Shown: positions 1 through 9,005, numbered from the stretch's first letter. The stretch: 64,000 bases of DNA from Sulfobacillus thermosulfidooxidans DSM 9293 (GCF_900176145.1 NZ_FWWY01000001.1:1163819-1227818), one strand, 5' to 3'. The notes: generated from the sequence alone by a model not told the origin. Program-made: numbers and translations.

Positions 1-233
1 AGCTTTTCGAAAAGGGAGTTTTGCGCGGTATTTAACGGCCTGGAAATCGCAACACACAAGGTCCCTTGATTCCAGGCAAATGGAAGAATTCCCGCCTTAC
101 GGGCGATGGGAGGATCGATCAGGTAAGCGGCGGCGGGATCGACGAAATCAGCCAGGGGATTCTCTTTCTCCCAGTGATCAAGAAGATTGATGTCATCAAG
201 ATCGTGTAATTGCGTAAAATCCATTATGCTCAC
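1..233 (-). CDS. GspE/PilB-like secretion or pilus ATPase, N-terminal part (runs off the window)
   Basis: The partial reading frame begins at GTG 233 (GTG AGC ATA ATG), eight bases after AAGGAG, and is open to the window edge, giving 77 codons. The visible residues include LIDPPIARKAGILPF followed by LCVAISRPLN. This resembles the N-terminal MshEN/T2SSE_N module of type II secretion and type IV pilus assembly ATPases, where an ARR-x-vLPl segment precedes an L-x-VA-x-x-x-PLN segment. In that family the protein hydrolyses ATP at the cytoplasmic membrane to drive pilus or pseudopilus assembly, and some MshEN domains bind c-di-GMP. The Walker motifs would lie outside the window, so the call rests on this short module only. 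The neighbour on the same strand is a c-di-GMP-riboswitch-controlled gene, which fits a surface and attachment theme. Confidence 0.5.
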   Translation of the reverse strand, partial: MSIMDFTQLHDLDDINLLDHWEKENPLADFVDPAAAYLIDPPIARKAGILPFAWNQGTLCVAISRPLNTAQNSLFEK

Positions 234-554
234 TTGCCGGACTCCTTATTGGACAACTCATGTTATGAATGACGGTTCTTGATGGGCATGTAAATCACAC
301 ACGTGCCAGCCAGCTCTGTTCTCTGAAAAACCATTTGTGCGAGAAGCTCTTCATGGTCTCCATGGTAGGGATTTTGCCTTGAGGTGTCAGTCCCTCAAGC
401 TGTCTCAAAGAGAGTCTCTTTAAACCCGCTACGCATCACCCGATAAAGATTTTTATGGAGGTTGTGAATTTAGTCATGCCATCTCGCGATCTTGGCATCT
501 CAAGCTAGTGAGATATCAAGAAAAACCAGCAATACCCAAACCAGTAATACAACG
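234..554. other. Intergenic stretch, no gene recognised
   Basis: No convincing reading frame with a ribosome site is visible. A 7-bp inverted repeat (CTTGAGG 378-384 / CCTCAAG 393-399, 8-nt loop) is the only structure noted. The stretch must contain the promoter of the GspE-like gene, but no clear -35/-10 pair was identified. Confidence 0.4.
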
Positions 555-578
555 ACTCCGCAGGGCAACCTGCGGAGT
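555..578 (-). terminator. Hairpin, probable terminator of the secreted glycosidase-like gene
   Basis: A perfect 10-bp stem (ACTCCGCAGG / CCTGCGGAGT) closes a GCAA loop 47 bases past the stop of the upstream minus-strand gene. The U-tract on the minus strand is weak (GTTGTATT), so termination is likely but not certain. Confidence 0.6.
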
Positions 579-624
579 GGAAGAGGGATGATGGTTTAGG
601 CTTATCATCCAATGCGTGATGATT

Positions 625-3291
625 TTAGGACCCTACGGTGACGGTAAGGGGGCGGGATTTCAGTCCAGATGCCGTGACTATGGTGAGTGTGGCCACCTGC
701 CCTAGACTTAACGACCGTTCATAGTGCCCATCGACCAAATAGGCGCTCGTGGGGACAAGAAATGTAATGCGGGTATTACTCCATTGTTTTACGGCAACCG
801 GATATGAGTCAGTGGGAGCACCATAATTAACCCCATCTTGCGTGATGAAAACATATCCCTGACCCTGCGTGGATCCAAAATCTTGGCCGCTCACAGTGAC
901 CCACTGGCCAGGGACAAAGGGTGGTGTGTTTAAGAGCGTTGCGGGTATTTCAGGGGCTTTTTGTACTTGTAGATTCAACGTACCAAGATTCATCCCCTGA
1001 TTATTGACGACAACAAGTTGGGCCGATCCCGGAGTGAGAGAGGGACCGGATGAACCGTTGGGCAACGTGATAACAATTTTTTGATTCGACCACGTGGAAA
1101 TCGCCACGTGATATGCATCGCCTGGGCCACCATAGTTAATACCGTTTTGCGAAATCATGACGTAGCCAGCACCTTGGCTGTTTCCAAAGTTGTTCCCCGT
1201 GATCGTTACCTCTTGGCCTGGATAAGGTGTAAGTGGCGCCAGCGTAAAAGAGGCAGATAAAGAAGGCTCAGAGGCCGGAGAAATGGTTAGCGACAAAAGG
1301 GGTGAGGACAGCCCCTGCGCGTTTACAATCTTTACGGTGGCGGGTCCAGGCGCTAAAGCCGGGCCAGAGGATCCATTCGGCACGGTGAATATGATCTGCT
1401 GGTTGGACCAGTGGGTAATGTTCACGTGATAAGCATCGCCTGGTCCGCCGTAATTTACGCCATTTTGGCTAACCATGACATAACCCGTACCTTGAACATG
1501 GCCAAAGGAATTTCCCGAAACGGTAATGGATGATCCGGGCGCTGCCTGGCCTGGGCTAATGTTTAAGATAGGCAAAGTGGGAATGGGGCCAACCGATAAC
1601 GTCTCTGGGAGAGAAATCACCTGGTTGGTTGTTTCCACTTGGATTTGAGCAGAGCCTGGGGAAAGCGGAGGTCCGCTTGAGCCACTAGGCATCAGGAACT
1701 GAATCGTGGTTGGGGTCCAGTGAAGAATTTGAACCTGGTAGGCATTGCCCGGGGCTCCGTAACTCGTGCCATTTTGGAAAAGAATAACTCGCGAGCCAGG
1801 ACCTGCCGCAGCAAAGTGTTCTCCCGTCAAGGTCACGGTTTCTCCCGCATAGACAGCCTGATTGGGCACAGTAAACAGGGGCACTCCGGTTTGATAATGC
1901 GTAAGGGTTGAGGGAGTGGTTACCATGGATTTCACCGTGGTTTGAGTAATGGGATTTTGATGGGACATTTCGGTCAAACTGGCTGGCGGAAGAACAATCG
2001 ATTGCGTATTAATTGAAATGGTTTGGACGTTCGATGTGTCATTGATGAGAAACCAGTCACTGAAGGCATGGTGAGAGACTTCGCCAATGATGACAGAAGG
2101 GCTCACCCAGGTGCTCAACGATGCTCCTTGGCCAATGGCTTGCATAAAATGAGAGAGGAGGATGCCAGAGGGATATAGTTGATTCATCGGCAATTCGGGC
2201 GCGATCCCGTCTCCCGCCAGGGCAAACAGTCCATAAGGCTGTGAACTATTTGTGGCTAAGGGCCATTGAGAACTGGCAGTGGCATTCGCTATGTGAGCTT
2301 GCCCGTCAAAACTCCAGACAAATAACCGGTTGGCGCCCTCGGCCCGCCATAAGATGGCGCTTTCCACCATAGCGGCACCATAGATGGCATGGAGCGACTG
2401 GGGACCCGGTTCCCCATAGGGGTTGTATTCTGTGACCCAGATCTGAAGGTGGTGTGCGACTTCTGGAGGAACATTGGCCGTGATTTCATTGTGAATGAGT
2501 TGCATCGCCGATGTGATTTCTTGAGGAAGCGCAGCTAGTAATTGGGCATTGGACAAGAGTTTCTGATTGGGATAATCATGCACACTTAAAAAGTTAATAT
2601 ATGGGGCATCTTCTCGTAACACGGTTTGGTCCCACAGGGTGCTATGAGGACCATCACCCAAGGCAAATGAAACGCCCACTTTCATGGTGGGATCGACTTG
2701 ATGAATGGCGAGGGCAATTAATTGAGCTTGTTTAGCGTAATATTGTGCGGAAAATGAGGGATTGAGATTCGCGTAGTGGTCCCAGCTCCCATATTCTTCG
2801 CTACCGATGACGATAGCGGAAATGGGCAAATGATGCTGGACAATATATTGGGTAAGGACTGTCGCATCATGCGGCGTTCCACCCCCGGTAAATGTCGGGT
2901 TTTCATCATAATTAAAGATGAATAAGCCTTGATTATGGGTTTGGGTAAGAATTTGTCCCCAATCCGCCAGGGAAACCGGAGCGGTTCCGCCATTACGGAA
3001 CGTATTCGTTGTCCAACTCCATTCATTCGCATTAGGAAATTGTTGCATGCCCATATCTAAAGTGTTCAGTGTAGGGATTGTGGAAGGGGCATTTAATTGA
3101 TTGTCATAGGAAAAGACATTGATTCCGTAATCAGTACGGCTAACGGGTGTGACGATTGGCGCGGAAGTAAACCGGGATAAGGTCATCTGCGGCTTATTGG
3201 CCGCGATAAGAAATGGGGCCATCCATACGGAGATCATTATGATGATTCCGAGAGTCATGGCCCATGACGAGAGGGTTCGTCTTATTGTCAT
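625..3291 (-). CDS. Secreted glycoside-hydrolase-like protein with four IPT/TIG-like repeats
   Basis: The product is 888 residues. ATG 3291 is chosen because AAAGGATG sits eight bases upstream; a longer frame to 3381 runs through the riboswitch terminator and is not credible. Residues 1-32 form a signal peptide or membrane anchor. Residues about 50-420 resemble clan GH-A hydrolases: IVIGSEEYGSW (Glu near 165-166) fits the acid/base strand and IWVTEYNPYGEPG (Glu near 288) the nucleophile strand, as in arabinofuranosidase-type enzymes. Four C-terminal repeats of about 85 residues share GYVxxxQNGVNYGGPGDAY, a WS pair and GSSGPxLxPGxA, which look like IPT/TIG beta-sandwich domains. The protein probably acts outside the cell on polysaccharide or as an adhesin. 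The substrate is unknown. Expression is likely controlled by c-di-GMP through the leader described below. Confidence 0.75.
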   Translation of the reverse strand: MTIRRTLSSWAMTLGIIIMISVWMAPFLIAANKPQMTLSRFTSAPIVTPVSRTDYGINVFSYDNQLNAPSTIPTLNTLDMGMQQFPNANEWSWTTNTFRNGGTAPVSLADWGQILTQTHNQGLFIFNYDENPTFTGGGTPHDATVLTQYIVQHHLPISAIVIGSEEYGSWDHYANLNPSFSAQYYAKQAQLIALAIHQVDPTMKVGVSFALGDGPHSTLWDQTVLREDAPYINFLSVHDYPNQKLLSNAQLLAALPQEITSAMQLIHNEITANVPPEVAHHLQIWVTEYNPYGEPGPQSLHAIYGAAMVESAILWRAEGANRLFVWSFDGQAHIANATASSQWPLATNSSQPYGLFALAGDGIAPELPMNQLYPSGILLSHFMQAIGQGASLSTWVSPSVIIGEVSHHAFSDWFLINDTSNVQTISINTQSIVLPPASLTEMSHQNPITQTTVKSMVTTPSTLTHYQTGVPLFTVPNQAVYAGETVTLTGEHFAAAGPGSRVILFQNGTSYGAPGNAYQVQILHWTPTTIQFLMPSGSSGPPLSPGSAQIQVETTNQVISLPETLSVGPIPTLPILNISPGQAAPGSSITVSGNSFGHVQGTGYVMVSQNGVNYGGPGDAYHVNITHWSNQQIIFTVPNGSSGPALAPGPATVKIVNAQGLSSPLLSLTISPASEPSLSASFTLAPLTPYPGQEVTITGNNFGNSQGAGYVMISQNGINYGGPGDAYHVAISTWSNQKIVITLPNGSSGPSLTPGSAQLVVVNNQGMNLGTLNLQVQKAPEIPATLLNTPPFVPGQWVTVSGQDFGSTQGQGYVFITQDGVNYGAPTDSYPVAVKQWSNTRITFLVPTSAYLVDGHYERSLSLGQVATLTIVTASGLKSRPLTVTVGS

Positions 3292-3322
3292 TGATCTCAT
3301 CCTTTGACTGTCGGAGACGTTG

Positions 3323-3360
3323 AAAAAGAGCAGTAATTCCCGAATCGGGAAACTGCTCCT
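3323..3360 (-). terminator. Riboswitch-associated intrinsic terminator
   Basis: On the minus strand AGGAGCAGTTTCCCG pairs with CGGGAATTACTGCTC and is followed by TTTTT, a strong rho-independent terminator. It lies between the c-di-GMP aptamer (ending at 3385) and ATG 3291. GACTGTC (3371-3377), just after the aptamer, is perfectly complementary to GACAGTC (3306-3312), just before the ribosome site, so alternative pairings may exist. Confidence 0.8.
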
Positions 3361-3384
3361 TTTACAACAAGACAGTCCCACTTC

Positions 3385-3470
3385 GGCAACTGGCTGGCAA
3401 CCGTTTAAACGGGAAGCCCCTATAGTTTTGCGTCACTACCTTTAGGTAGTTTTGCCTTTATCGATGTGCC
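3385..3470 (-). ncRNA. c-di-GMP-I (GEMM) riboswitch aptamer
   Basis: The minus strand carries the hallmarks of the GEMM-I class in order: GGCA (P1), AAAGGCAAA, a hairpin ACTACC-TAAA-GGTAGT, GTGACGCAAA, a second hairpin arm TATAGGGG, then GGTTGCCAGCCA and TGCC closing P1. This family binds cyclic di-GMP and controls transcription or translation in cis. It sits 94 bases ahead of the secreted glycosidase-like gene, with a terminator between them. Whether ligand turns the gene on or off cannot be decided by eye. Confidence 0.85.
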
Positions 3471-3846
3471 CTCTATTCAACCAAGCTCCGGTTGATTGAA
3501 GGACAAAAGTCCTTTACAAGCCTAAACCTTTACTTCCAGTATATGCTGGCGATCCGGCGAAATCTATTTATTTGAAGAATTTTGGAATAATAGACAGAGG
3601 ATAAAGAAAAAAGCCAGAACCCCGTTATATTGGGGAAGCATGCCAATGAAAAGAATTTAAGAAATGGGGACAACTACGCGCGGTAGATCTGATGGTTTCT
3701 TAGAAAAGTAACAAAAGGTGCACACCTGATTCTCATGTCAATGCGGACGGGTTGCGGTAAATACGCATACGCCTTTCGTTAGAGGTGGAATAGGGTGGTC
3801 ATCGGCGAGGTTTATCTCTCGTCAGATTGTGTCCTTCTCTCTTTTT
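3471..3846. other. Intergenic leader region, no gene recognised
   Basis: This stretch should hold the promoter for the riboswitch transcript on the minus strand. AAGGAC-AAAA-GTCCTT (3499-3514) is a perfect small hairpin, and CCCC...GGGG near 3620-3635 is a weaker one that could end the minus-strand gene upstream. No clear promoter hexamers were identified. Confidence 0.35.
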
Positions 3847-4074
3847 CTAATCAGGAAAGGGAACCTGATGAGGAGTTTGGTCCAGGGAGTGAGAATCGGG
3901 TGTGATGGAAGGACGACTTGTGGATTGTTTGGACGACAAAAATCCATACGTAATTCCCATTCCCACGAAGATTAACAAAGGGGCCAGGTATAAGATCCAA
4001 AACTGCCCCAACATCACAAGCAGTGCGAGCGCTGTGATACCGAGTCCCTTGATGAGCTTTGTCCATCCTCTCAT
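3847..4074 (-). CDS. Small membrane protein of unknown function
   Basis: The product has 75 residues, starting at ATG 4074 with AGGAGG nine bases upstream. A basic N-terminus (MRGWTKLIKGLG) is followed by two closely spaced hydrophobic segments (about residues 11-28 and 29-46) and a polar, Ser/Pro/His-containing tail. It follows the GT-C-like membrane protein by 50 bases on the same strand and is probably cotranscribed. No family was recognised. The strong ribosome site and clean topology argue that it is real. Confidence 0.65.
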   Translation of the reverse strand: MRGWTKLIKGLGITALALLVMLGQFWILYLAPLLIFVGMGITYGFLSSKQSTSRPSITPDSHSLDQTPHQVPFPD

Positions 4075-4124
4075 GGTCGTTCCTCCTGGCTTCTGGCATG
4101 CGGCTTACGATACCCGTTCTGATT

Positions 4125-5777
4125 CTACGGAGCTTGCGGGGTGACTTCATACAGTCGCCAGTTTGCTCCTCCCGGAAATGATTTGAGTAAGGTGGCCCAG
4201 GGCACGTGTCCTGCCCACATTTGAGGCCAGACCCGGTTGACGGCATCTAAGGAAGCGACACCTGTTGGTTCTGGAACTAAAATGGCCGCCACTCGGCCTT
4301 TAGGGTTATGCAAAATCGAAGCAAAATCATAATCGGAGGTGATAATGAAACGGTTAAAGTTTTTCGATCGAATAATGATGGGCCACGCATTAAAGGCATC
4401 CGCCAAAACCGTTAAGTGGGGATGGTGATCGAGATATTGAATCACCGGGGCGGCCCGGGTAAATGTGTCGCTGAGATACTGCATAGAACGATTTTGCCAT
4501 GCATAATCCATAACGATGCCATCGGGATGACCTATCGTGGGATTTTGTGCAGCAATGAATGTGCCCACATCTGCTGAAAGGAGTAAAACACTCATCGTCG
4601 TCCACCAAAGGATTGCCGGCAGTTTACGGTGCGCAAACCGCTTTCCGATTTTTGAGGCAATAAAGGAGACCATCAGCACGCCATCGGCAATGAAACTGAT
4701 AAAATACCGGTCCCATGATCCTAAATGTCCGACGTAAGCAAAACCTATCTCGAGAAGGATAGCGCCTAAGGCCCCACTGAGTAAAATCACAGCCCGATTA
4801 TCCAAGTGTCTCCCCCACAAGAAAAAGAACATGATTCCTAAGGCGAGAGCTAACGGCCAACTTAATAAGAGAAAATGGGCGACATATTCGATTGTGCCCG
4901 GAAGACTGTGATAGGCATGATCCAAGGCGGGTGTGAGATAGGCACCGGTTCGCGTTTGCGCTAAATTACCGTAGTTCGAATTTAAAAAGTACACCGGATT
5001 TTTCATAATGGCCCAGTTAAAGTAAATCCATAACCCTCCCGCAAAGACAATGGGAGCCCCGAGTATCATCGCCGAACCGGCCCATATTTCGGGTTTGGTT
5101 GTTTTCCACTGCGCGACCATCAGGCCAATGATCACCAGGGCACCAAAAGGCACCGCCTCATAGCGCATGCCGAGGCCTAATGCCATCCAAATTCCTGCAC
5201 TGACAAGGCGGCGCAGCGCATGAGTGGTCAGGTAATCCAACACCCCACTGTAAGTGCCTAATAGACAACTTAATAGCATGATATCGGACATGCCATTCGC
5301 TCCATAGAGAGCGATGAGAGGATTTAGCGCAAAAATCAGGGTAATGATATAACTCCACGGCTTGGGCACGGAAAAATTGGTGAGAATGCGGTGCAGATGG
5401 ACGGCCCCCCAGGCACCAAAGAGCGCACTGACAAAAATACCGGCAAGACCTTTAGTGACCACGGCCGGAACAAGGGGATAGAGACTGACAATAGGTAGTT
5501 CCAACAAACTCGGTAAGGGATTCCAAATAAAGCCGATGGCTCCTAAATGGGGATTACGGCCATATAACACGTAATAGGCATTGGCCACGCGAGATACGGC
5601 GTCTCCCGCATAATAATGGAGATGGAGGGTCAGATAAAACCCTAAAGACACGTAGATCAGCCATAGCGCTATTGCGAGAAGATGCATGGGGGTCCAACTA
5701 CGCGTCTTAGGCTCAATATCAGGAACCATGGGATGGACAGGTTTTGGTGTTGGTGCTAGGCGGGTCATACTACTCAC
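4125..5777 (-). CDS. Polytopic GT-C-type glycosyltransferase-like membrane protein
   Basis: The product is 550 residues, starting at GTG 5777, six bases after GAGGAG. About ten to twelve hydrophobic helices fill residues 30-420. After the first helix comes HYYAGDAVSRVANAYYVLYG, in which an acidic residue (GDA) lies in the first extracellular loop. That is where GT-C enzymes such as ArnT/PMT-type mannosyltransferases keep their catalytic acidic motif. A soluble domain of about 130 residues follows at the C-terminus. GT-C enzymes move sugars from polyprenyl-phosphate donors to acceptors outside the membrane. A GtrA-like flippase gene is divergent from it, which fits glycan or polyprenyl-sugar export. 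The exact donor and acceptor are unknown, and a plain membrane protein without transferase activity is possible. Confidence 0.6.
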   Translation of the reverse strand: MSSMTRLAPTPKPVHPMVPDIEPKTRSWTPMHLLAIALWLIYVSLGFYLTLHLHYYAGDAVSRVANAYYVLYGRNPHLGAIGFIWNPLPSLLELPIVSLYPLVPAVVTKGLAGIFVSALFGAWGAVHLHRILTNFSVPKPWSYIITLIFALNPLIALYGANGMSDIMLLSCLLGTYSGVLDYLTTHALRRLVSAGIWMALGLGMRYEAVPFGALVIIGLMVAQWKTTKPEIWAGSAMILGAPIVFAGGLWIYFNWAIMKNPVYFLNSNYGNLAQTRTGAYLTPALDHAYHSLPGTIEYVAHFLLLSWPLALALGIMFFFLWGRHLDNRAVILLSGALGAILLEIGFAYVGHLGSWDRYFISFIADGVLMVSFIASKIGKRFAHRKLPAILWWTTMSVLLLSADVGTFIAAQNPTIGHPDGIVMDYAWQNRSMQYLSDTFTRAAPVIQYLDHHPHLTVLADAFNAWPIIIRSKNFNRFIITSDYDFASILHNPKGRVAAILVPEPTGVASLDAVNRVWPQMWAGHVPWATLLKSFPGGANWRLYEVTPQAP

Positions 5778-6092
5778 GGTATTCTCCTCTTTGTCCTGGT
5801 TTGCTGGATCTGTGCTGAATGCTTGAGTTTACTGTACCGGGATTCATCGCCATCGACAGTTTCTGATTGCGTCTTAAATCGCGTCTCAGATTCTTGTGAC
5901 ATCTAAGACAATGGCCTCGAACGTGTCCATTTTGCAGCCAACCTGATGGAATGGTGAGACCTTATGTGCGACCGGCGATGAAACTGTCAGGAAGGAACAT
6001 TGGATGATATGGTCCCCTTAAACCTGTAATTACCCTGGTGATTGCCATTGACCCAGAATGTCATGTCTTGATTTGTGAAGGGATATGGAATT
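5778..6092. other. Divergent promoter region between GT-C-like and GtrA-like genes
   Basis: About 315 bases separate the two start codons. It must carry both promoters, but no confident -35/-10 pair, operator or RNA structure was found. Confidence 0.35.
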
Positions 6093-6560
6093 GTGACACA
6101 GTTATTAGGCCGTTATCCGCAATTGCTGCGATTTTTTGTCGTGGGCGCTATGAATACTCTGGTGGATGTGAGCGTATTCGGCGTGCTCATTCATTTTTGG
6201 ACTCCGGGACATAACGGCATACTGGCTGCCTTAGAATCCTTATTCGCTTGGGGAGTGGCTAGTCTTATAGGTTACGTCCTTCACTCCCACATCACCTACC
6301 GTCAAAAACTACCTTGGGTGGAATTTTATGCCATCACCATAATGGGCATTGTCACCCAGATGATGTGCGTGGCCGTGGGAACCGCAAATATGGGCCATTT
6401 CGGCGCGTTATGGGGAAAGCTTCTTGGCATAACTTTTTCTGCCGTCATGACCTATAGTGGGTATCATGTGTTGGCGATGAGGGCTGTGGCACCTGCAAGA
6501 CACGAGATTTCTCATTGCGAGGAAGTGAAAAACGAAACGGGCAGATTGGGATTACGGTGA
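6093..6560 (+). CDS. GtrA-family membrane protein
   Basis: The start GTG 6093 is favoured because GAAGGGAT lies about nine bases upstream; an in-frame GTG at 6075 lacks a ribosome site. The product is 155 residues. LRFFVVGAMNTLVDVSVFG near the N-terminus is the characteristic GtrA opening, and four hydrophobic segments fill the rest. GtrA proteins are thought to flip or bind polyprenyl-linked sugars at the cytoplasmic membrane. The gene is divergent from the GT-C-like gene and its last nine bases overlap the 3' end of the histidine kinase gene on the other strand. Confidence 0.8.
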   Translation: MTQLLGRYPQLLRFFVVGAMNTLVDVSVFGVLIHFWTPGHNGILAALESLFAWGVASLIGYVLHSHITYRQKLPWVEFYAITIMGIVTQMMCVAVGTANMGHFGALWGKLLGITFSAVMTYSGYHVLAMRAVAPARHEISHCEEVKNETGRLGLR

Positions 6561-7850
6561 TCCCCGGCGAGGAAGCGGGAAGTCTACCGTAAACGTGGTG
6601 TGATAATAGGGCTCGCTTTGGACATGAATATGGGCTTGATGCATGTGCACAATCCAGGCGGCCATCGCTAATCCTAAGCCAAACCCGTGACCGTTTTGCG
6701 GGGAAGCCCGGAAGAATCGTTCAAAAATCCGGGTTTGAACTGCAGGAGGAATGCCTTTTCCATTATCCGTAATGCGGATGCTGACAGTACGCCCGGACAA
6801 CAGAGATTGCACCGTGATTTGGTTACCCCCATGCTGGCCATATTTGATAGCGTTATCGATAAGAATAATCAACAGTTCTTTAAACAACGTAGGGTCGGCA
6901 TATATCATCAAAGGATTCGTGAGTTGTGACTTGATTGCCATCTGAGCTTGTTTGGCTGGTTCCTGGAAGGCGTCGATGACATCTTCAATGATGGGGGCAC
7001 AATCAAACCATTGGTAATCAAGGGCCAGGATGCCCGAATCTTGTTGTGCTAGACGCTGTAGGTGGGTTAACAACCGGGTCAGATAATGAACTTCTGAGAG
7101 ACTGCTATCAATAAAGCCTTTTAATTCGCCTTGGGCATCTTCTTGGGCCAATTCCAGGCTGGTTTGGATGATTGACAAAGGGGTTCGCAGTTCATGGGAG
7201 GCATTGTGCACAAAATCACGCTGGCGTTGCAACGCGTGTTTAATCGGCACAATGTTTCTTTTCGATAATCCATAAGCCAAGACGAGGGCTAAAACACCCA
7301 TAAAGCCAGCGACAATGAGAGACGTTTTTGCCAGCACCCGTGTCGCTATTTGCATTTCCCCCAGGGAATACACCGATTGGATCCAGCCGACGAACTGACC
7401 ATTATGCCATAAGGGATCCGTACCCACTAAAATCTGCAGCGAACCCCGTTTAATAATCACGAAGGATGCGTGGTGCGTCGGTTTTAAATGGGCATAAAAG
7501 GGCAAAATGTTTTTGAGGGGAAACGGAATGCCGGGACCATAGGCGACTGATTGGACGATGTGCTTGGAGGCAGCGATATCCCAGGTTGTGATGAAATTGT
7601 CAGAGGTCTGACGAAATGAGAAATCGTTGTGGAGAATTTCCTGGGTTTCGTCATCTTGTTGTTTGTGCCATATCTGGCTCATGTTGTTTTGGGCATGGAC
7701 CAGCAAATCATGGCGAAATAATGTTTCGGTGACGGCAAACGTTAACCCATCAAGCAACAGAAAACTGATGAGAAAAATTCCAATAAGATTGCGTTGTAAC
7801 CGGGCTAACAGCGGCTGTTCGGGAAGAACATGGGGATTTTTGATCGTCAT
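6552..7850 (-). CDS. Sensor histidine kinase (OmpR-type partner)
   Basis: The product has 432 residues. Two membrane helices (about 20-42 and 174-195) enclose an extracytoplasmic sensor of about 130 residues. HNASHELRTPLSII is the dimerisation/phosphoacceptor box, with the phosphorylated His near 219. The catalytic domain shows the N box (ILIDNAIKYG), G1 (DNGKGIPP), F (IFERFF) and G2 (GHGFGLGLA). The start codon overlaps the response regulator stop (ATGA), so the two are translationally coupled. The signal is unknown. The adjacent divergent gene encodes a small secreted protein, a typical target or accessory of such systems. Confidence 0.93.
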   Translation of the reverse strand: MTIKNPHVLPEQPLLARLQRNLIGIFLISFLLLDGLTFAVTETLFRHDLLVHAQNNMSQIWHKQQDDETQEILHNDFSFRQTSDNFITTWDIAASKHIVQSVAYGPGIPFPLKNILPFYAHLKPTHHASFVIIKRGSLQILVGTDPLWHNGQFVGWIQSVYSLGEMQIATRVLAKTSLIVAGFMGVLALVLAYGLSKRNIVPIKHALQRQRDFVHNASHELRTPLSIIQTSLELAQEDAQGELKGFIDSSLSEVHYLTRLLTHLQRLAQQDSGILALDYQWFDCAPIIEDVIDAFQEPAKQAQMAIKSQLTNPLMIYADPTLFKELLIILIDNAIKYGQHGGNQITVQSLLSGRTVSIRITDNGKGIPPAVQTRIFERFFRASPQNGHGFGLGLAMAAWIVHMHQAHIHVQSEPYYHTTFTVDFPLPRRGSP

Positions 7851-8515
7851 GACAGCATGAACCCCTGTCCCCTAAGTGTTTGGAGTTTTGGCCCGCCTCG
7901 GCAGCTATGGAGTTGCTTGCGAAGGCGTGCGATCACGGCATCCACAACATTCGCTTTAAAATCTACTTCAGAAGGCCAGGCTCCGTCCAAGAGGTCCTCG
8001 CGGGTGACGACTTGACGGTGGTGGCGGAGAAGAATTTCAAGGACCGCCCATTCTTTGGGCGCTAAAGACATCGGACGCGTCCCACAGAATAAGGATTTGG
8101 TGGTCAGGTCAATCCGTAAATTGCCGATCTGATAGCTGTCAGGACGAATGGCTAACTCTCCACGACGGGTTAGGGAATGAAGGCGTGCCAACACTTCTTC
8201 TAGGGCAAAGGGCTTGGTGACGTAATCGTCTCCCCCACTATACAAGCCTTCAACCTTATCATTGACGGTATTACGGGCCGTGAGAAATAAAACCGGGGTG
8301 TTGATGTCCTCTTGACGCCAAAGACGGCACAGGGAAAAGCCATCGGTATCGGGCAGTGAGACGTCTAAAATTACGGCGTCATAGGTATTGTCGTGAATTT
8401 TTTGGGTACTGTCGTGGCCACTTTGGCTCCATTCGACAATATGGGTATGACGCATTAACGCAAGACGCAAAAGCTTACCCAGCTTTTTGTCGTCTTCCAC
8501 CAATAAAATTTTCAC
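7847..8515 (-). CDS. OmpR-family response regulator
   Basis: The product has 222 residues, starting at GTG 8515 after TAGGAGG. The receiver domain has the acidic pair (VEDD, residues 7-9), phosphoacceptor Asp51 in VILDVSLPDTDG and the conserved Lys in TKPF. The C-terminal half is a winged helix (LAPKEWAVLEILLRH ... VTREDLLDGAW ... LRKQL ... RGQGFML). It is first in the operon, ahead of the kinase. It probably controls its own promoter and that of the divergent small secreted protein; the 106-bp intergenic region contains GGTGATCAC and related GTGATTA-like half-sites, but no operator could be proven. Confidence 0.93.
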   Translation of the reverse strand: MKILLVEDDKKLGKLLRLALMRHTHIVEWSQSGHDSTQKIHDNTYDAVILDVSLPDTDGFSLCRLWRQEDINTPVLFLTARNTVNDKVEGLYSGGDDYVTKPFALEEVLARLHSLTRRGELAIRPDSYQIGNLRIDLTTKSLFCGTRPMSLAPKEWAVLEILLRHHRQVVTREDLLDGAWPSEVDFKANVVDAVIARLRKQLHSCRGGPKLQTLRGQGFMLS

Positions 8516-8621
8516 GAAATTAACCTCCTAGAGTGTGAGGTGATCACGAAGCGATCATAATCACCACGTAATCTGAACCTACCGACGATAAATTACTCTT
8601 GACCTAGGGAGGTTAATCCGG

Positions 8622-8966
8622 ATGTTTATCACCCATCACCCATTAAAATTCAAATTACTCGGATCAGCTGTCGTTATTGTATCAGCTTTAAGTTTATTGG
8701 CAACATCCAAGCCCATGGTGGCAGGTACGAAAATGCCGGCCAAACCGGTTCAGGTGACAACACCTTTACGCGTGGAACCGCTACAGCATGAGGTTCCAAA
8801 CTCAAAGCCTCAAATGTCTTTATCGGAGCAGCTTCTCTTTGCTCGGGAACAGGCCCTGGCAAAGGCTGGTGGCGGGATGATTACTCAGGTGAGTGGAAAT
8901 GCCCAGCAGTGGATTTTCACCACCCAGCAAGGAACAAAAACTAGGGTCGTTCGGGTGAATAAATGA
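8622..8966 (+). CDS. Small secreted protein, possibly PepSY-like
   Basis: The product has 114 residues, starting at ATG 8622 behind GGGAGG. A signal peptide or anchor occupies residues 8-28, followed by a Pro/Lys-rich linker. The last 50 residues (SLSEQLLFAREQALAKAG ... WIFTTQQGTKTRVVRVN) have an amphipathic helix followed by a beta-rich tail, the shape of a PepSY half-domain. That resemblance is weak. It is divergent from the response regulator gene and is followed by a strong terminator, so it is monocistronic. Confidence 0.6.
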   Translation: MFITHHPLKFKLLGSAVVIVSALSLLATSKPMVAGTKMPAKPVQVTTPLRVEPLQHEVPNSKPQMSLSEQLLFAREQALAKAGGGMITQVSGNAQQWIFTTQQGTKTRVVRVNK

Positions 8967-9005
8967 ATGGGAACCCGAATATGGCCCTGGGTTAGAAGCC
9001 GTGGT

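Noticed and set aside
3292-3381. N-terminal extension of the secreted glycosidase-like gene
   Set aside because: It runs through the riboswitch terminator and has no ribosome site, whereas ATG 3291 has one and is followed by a normal signal peptide.
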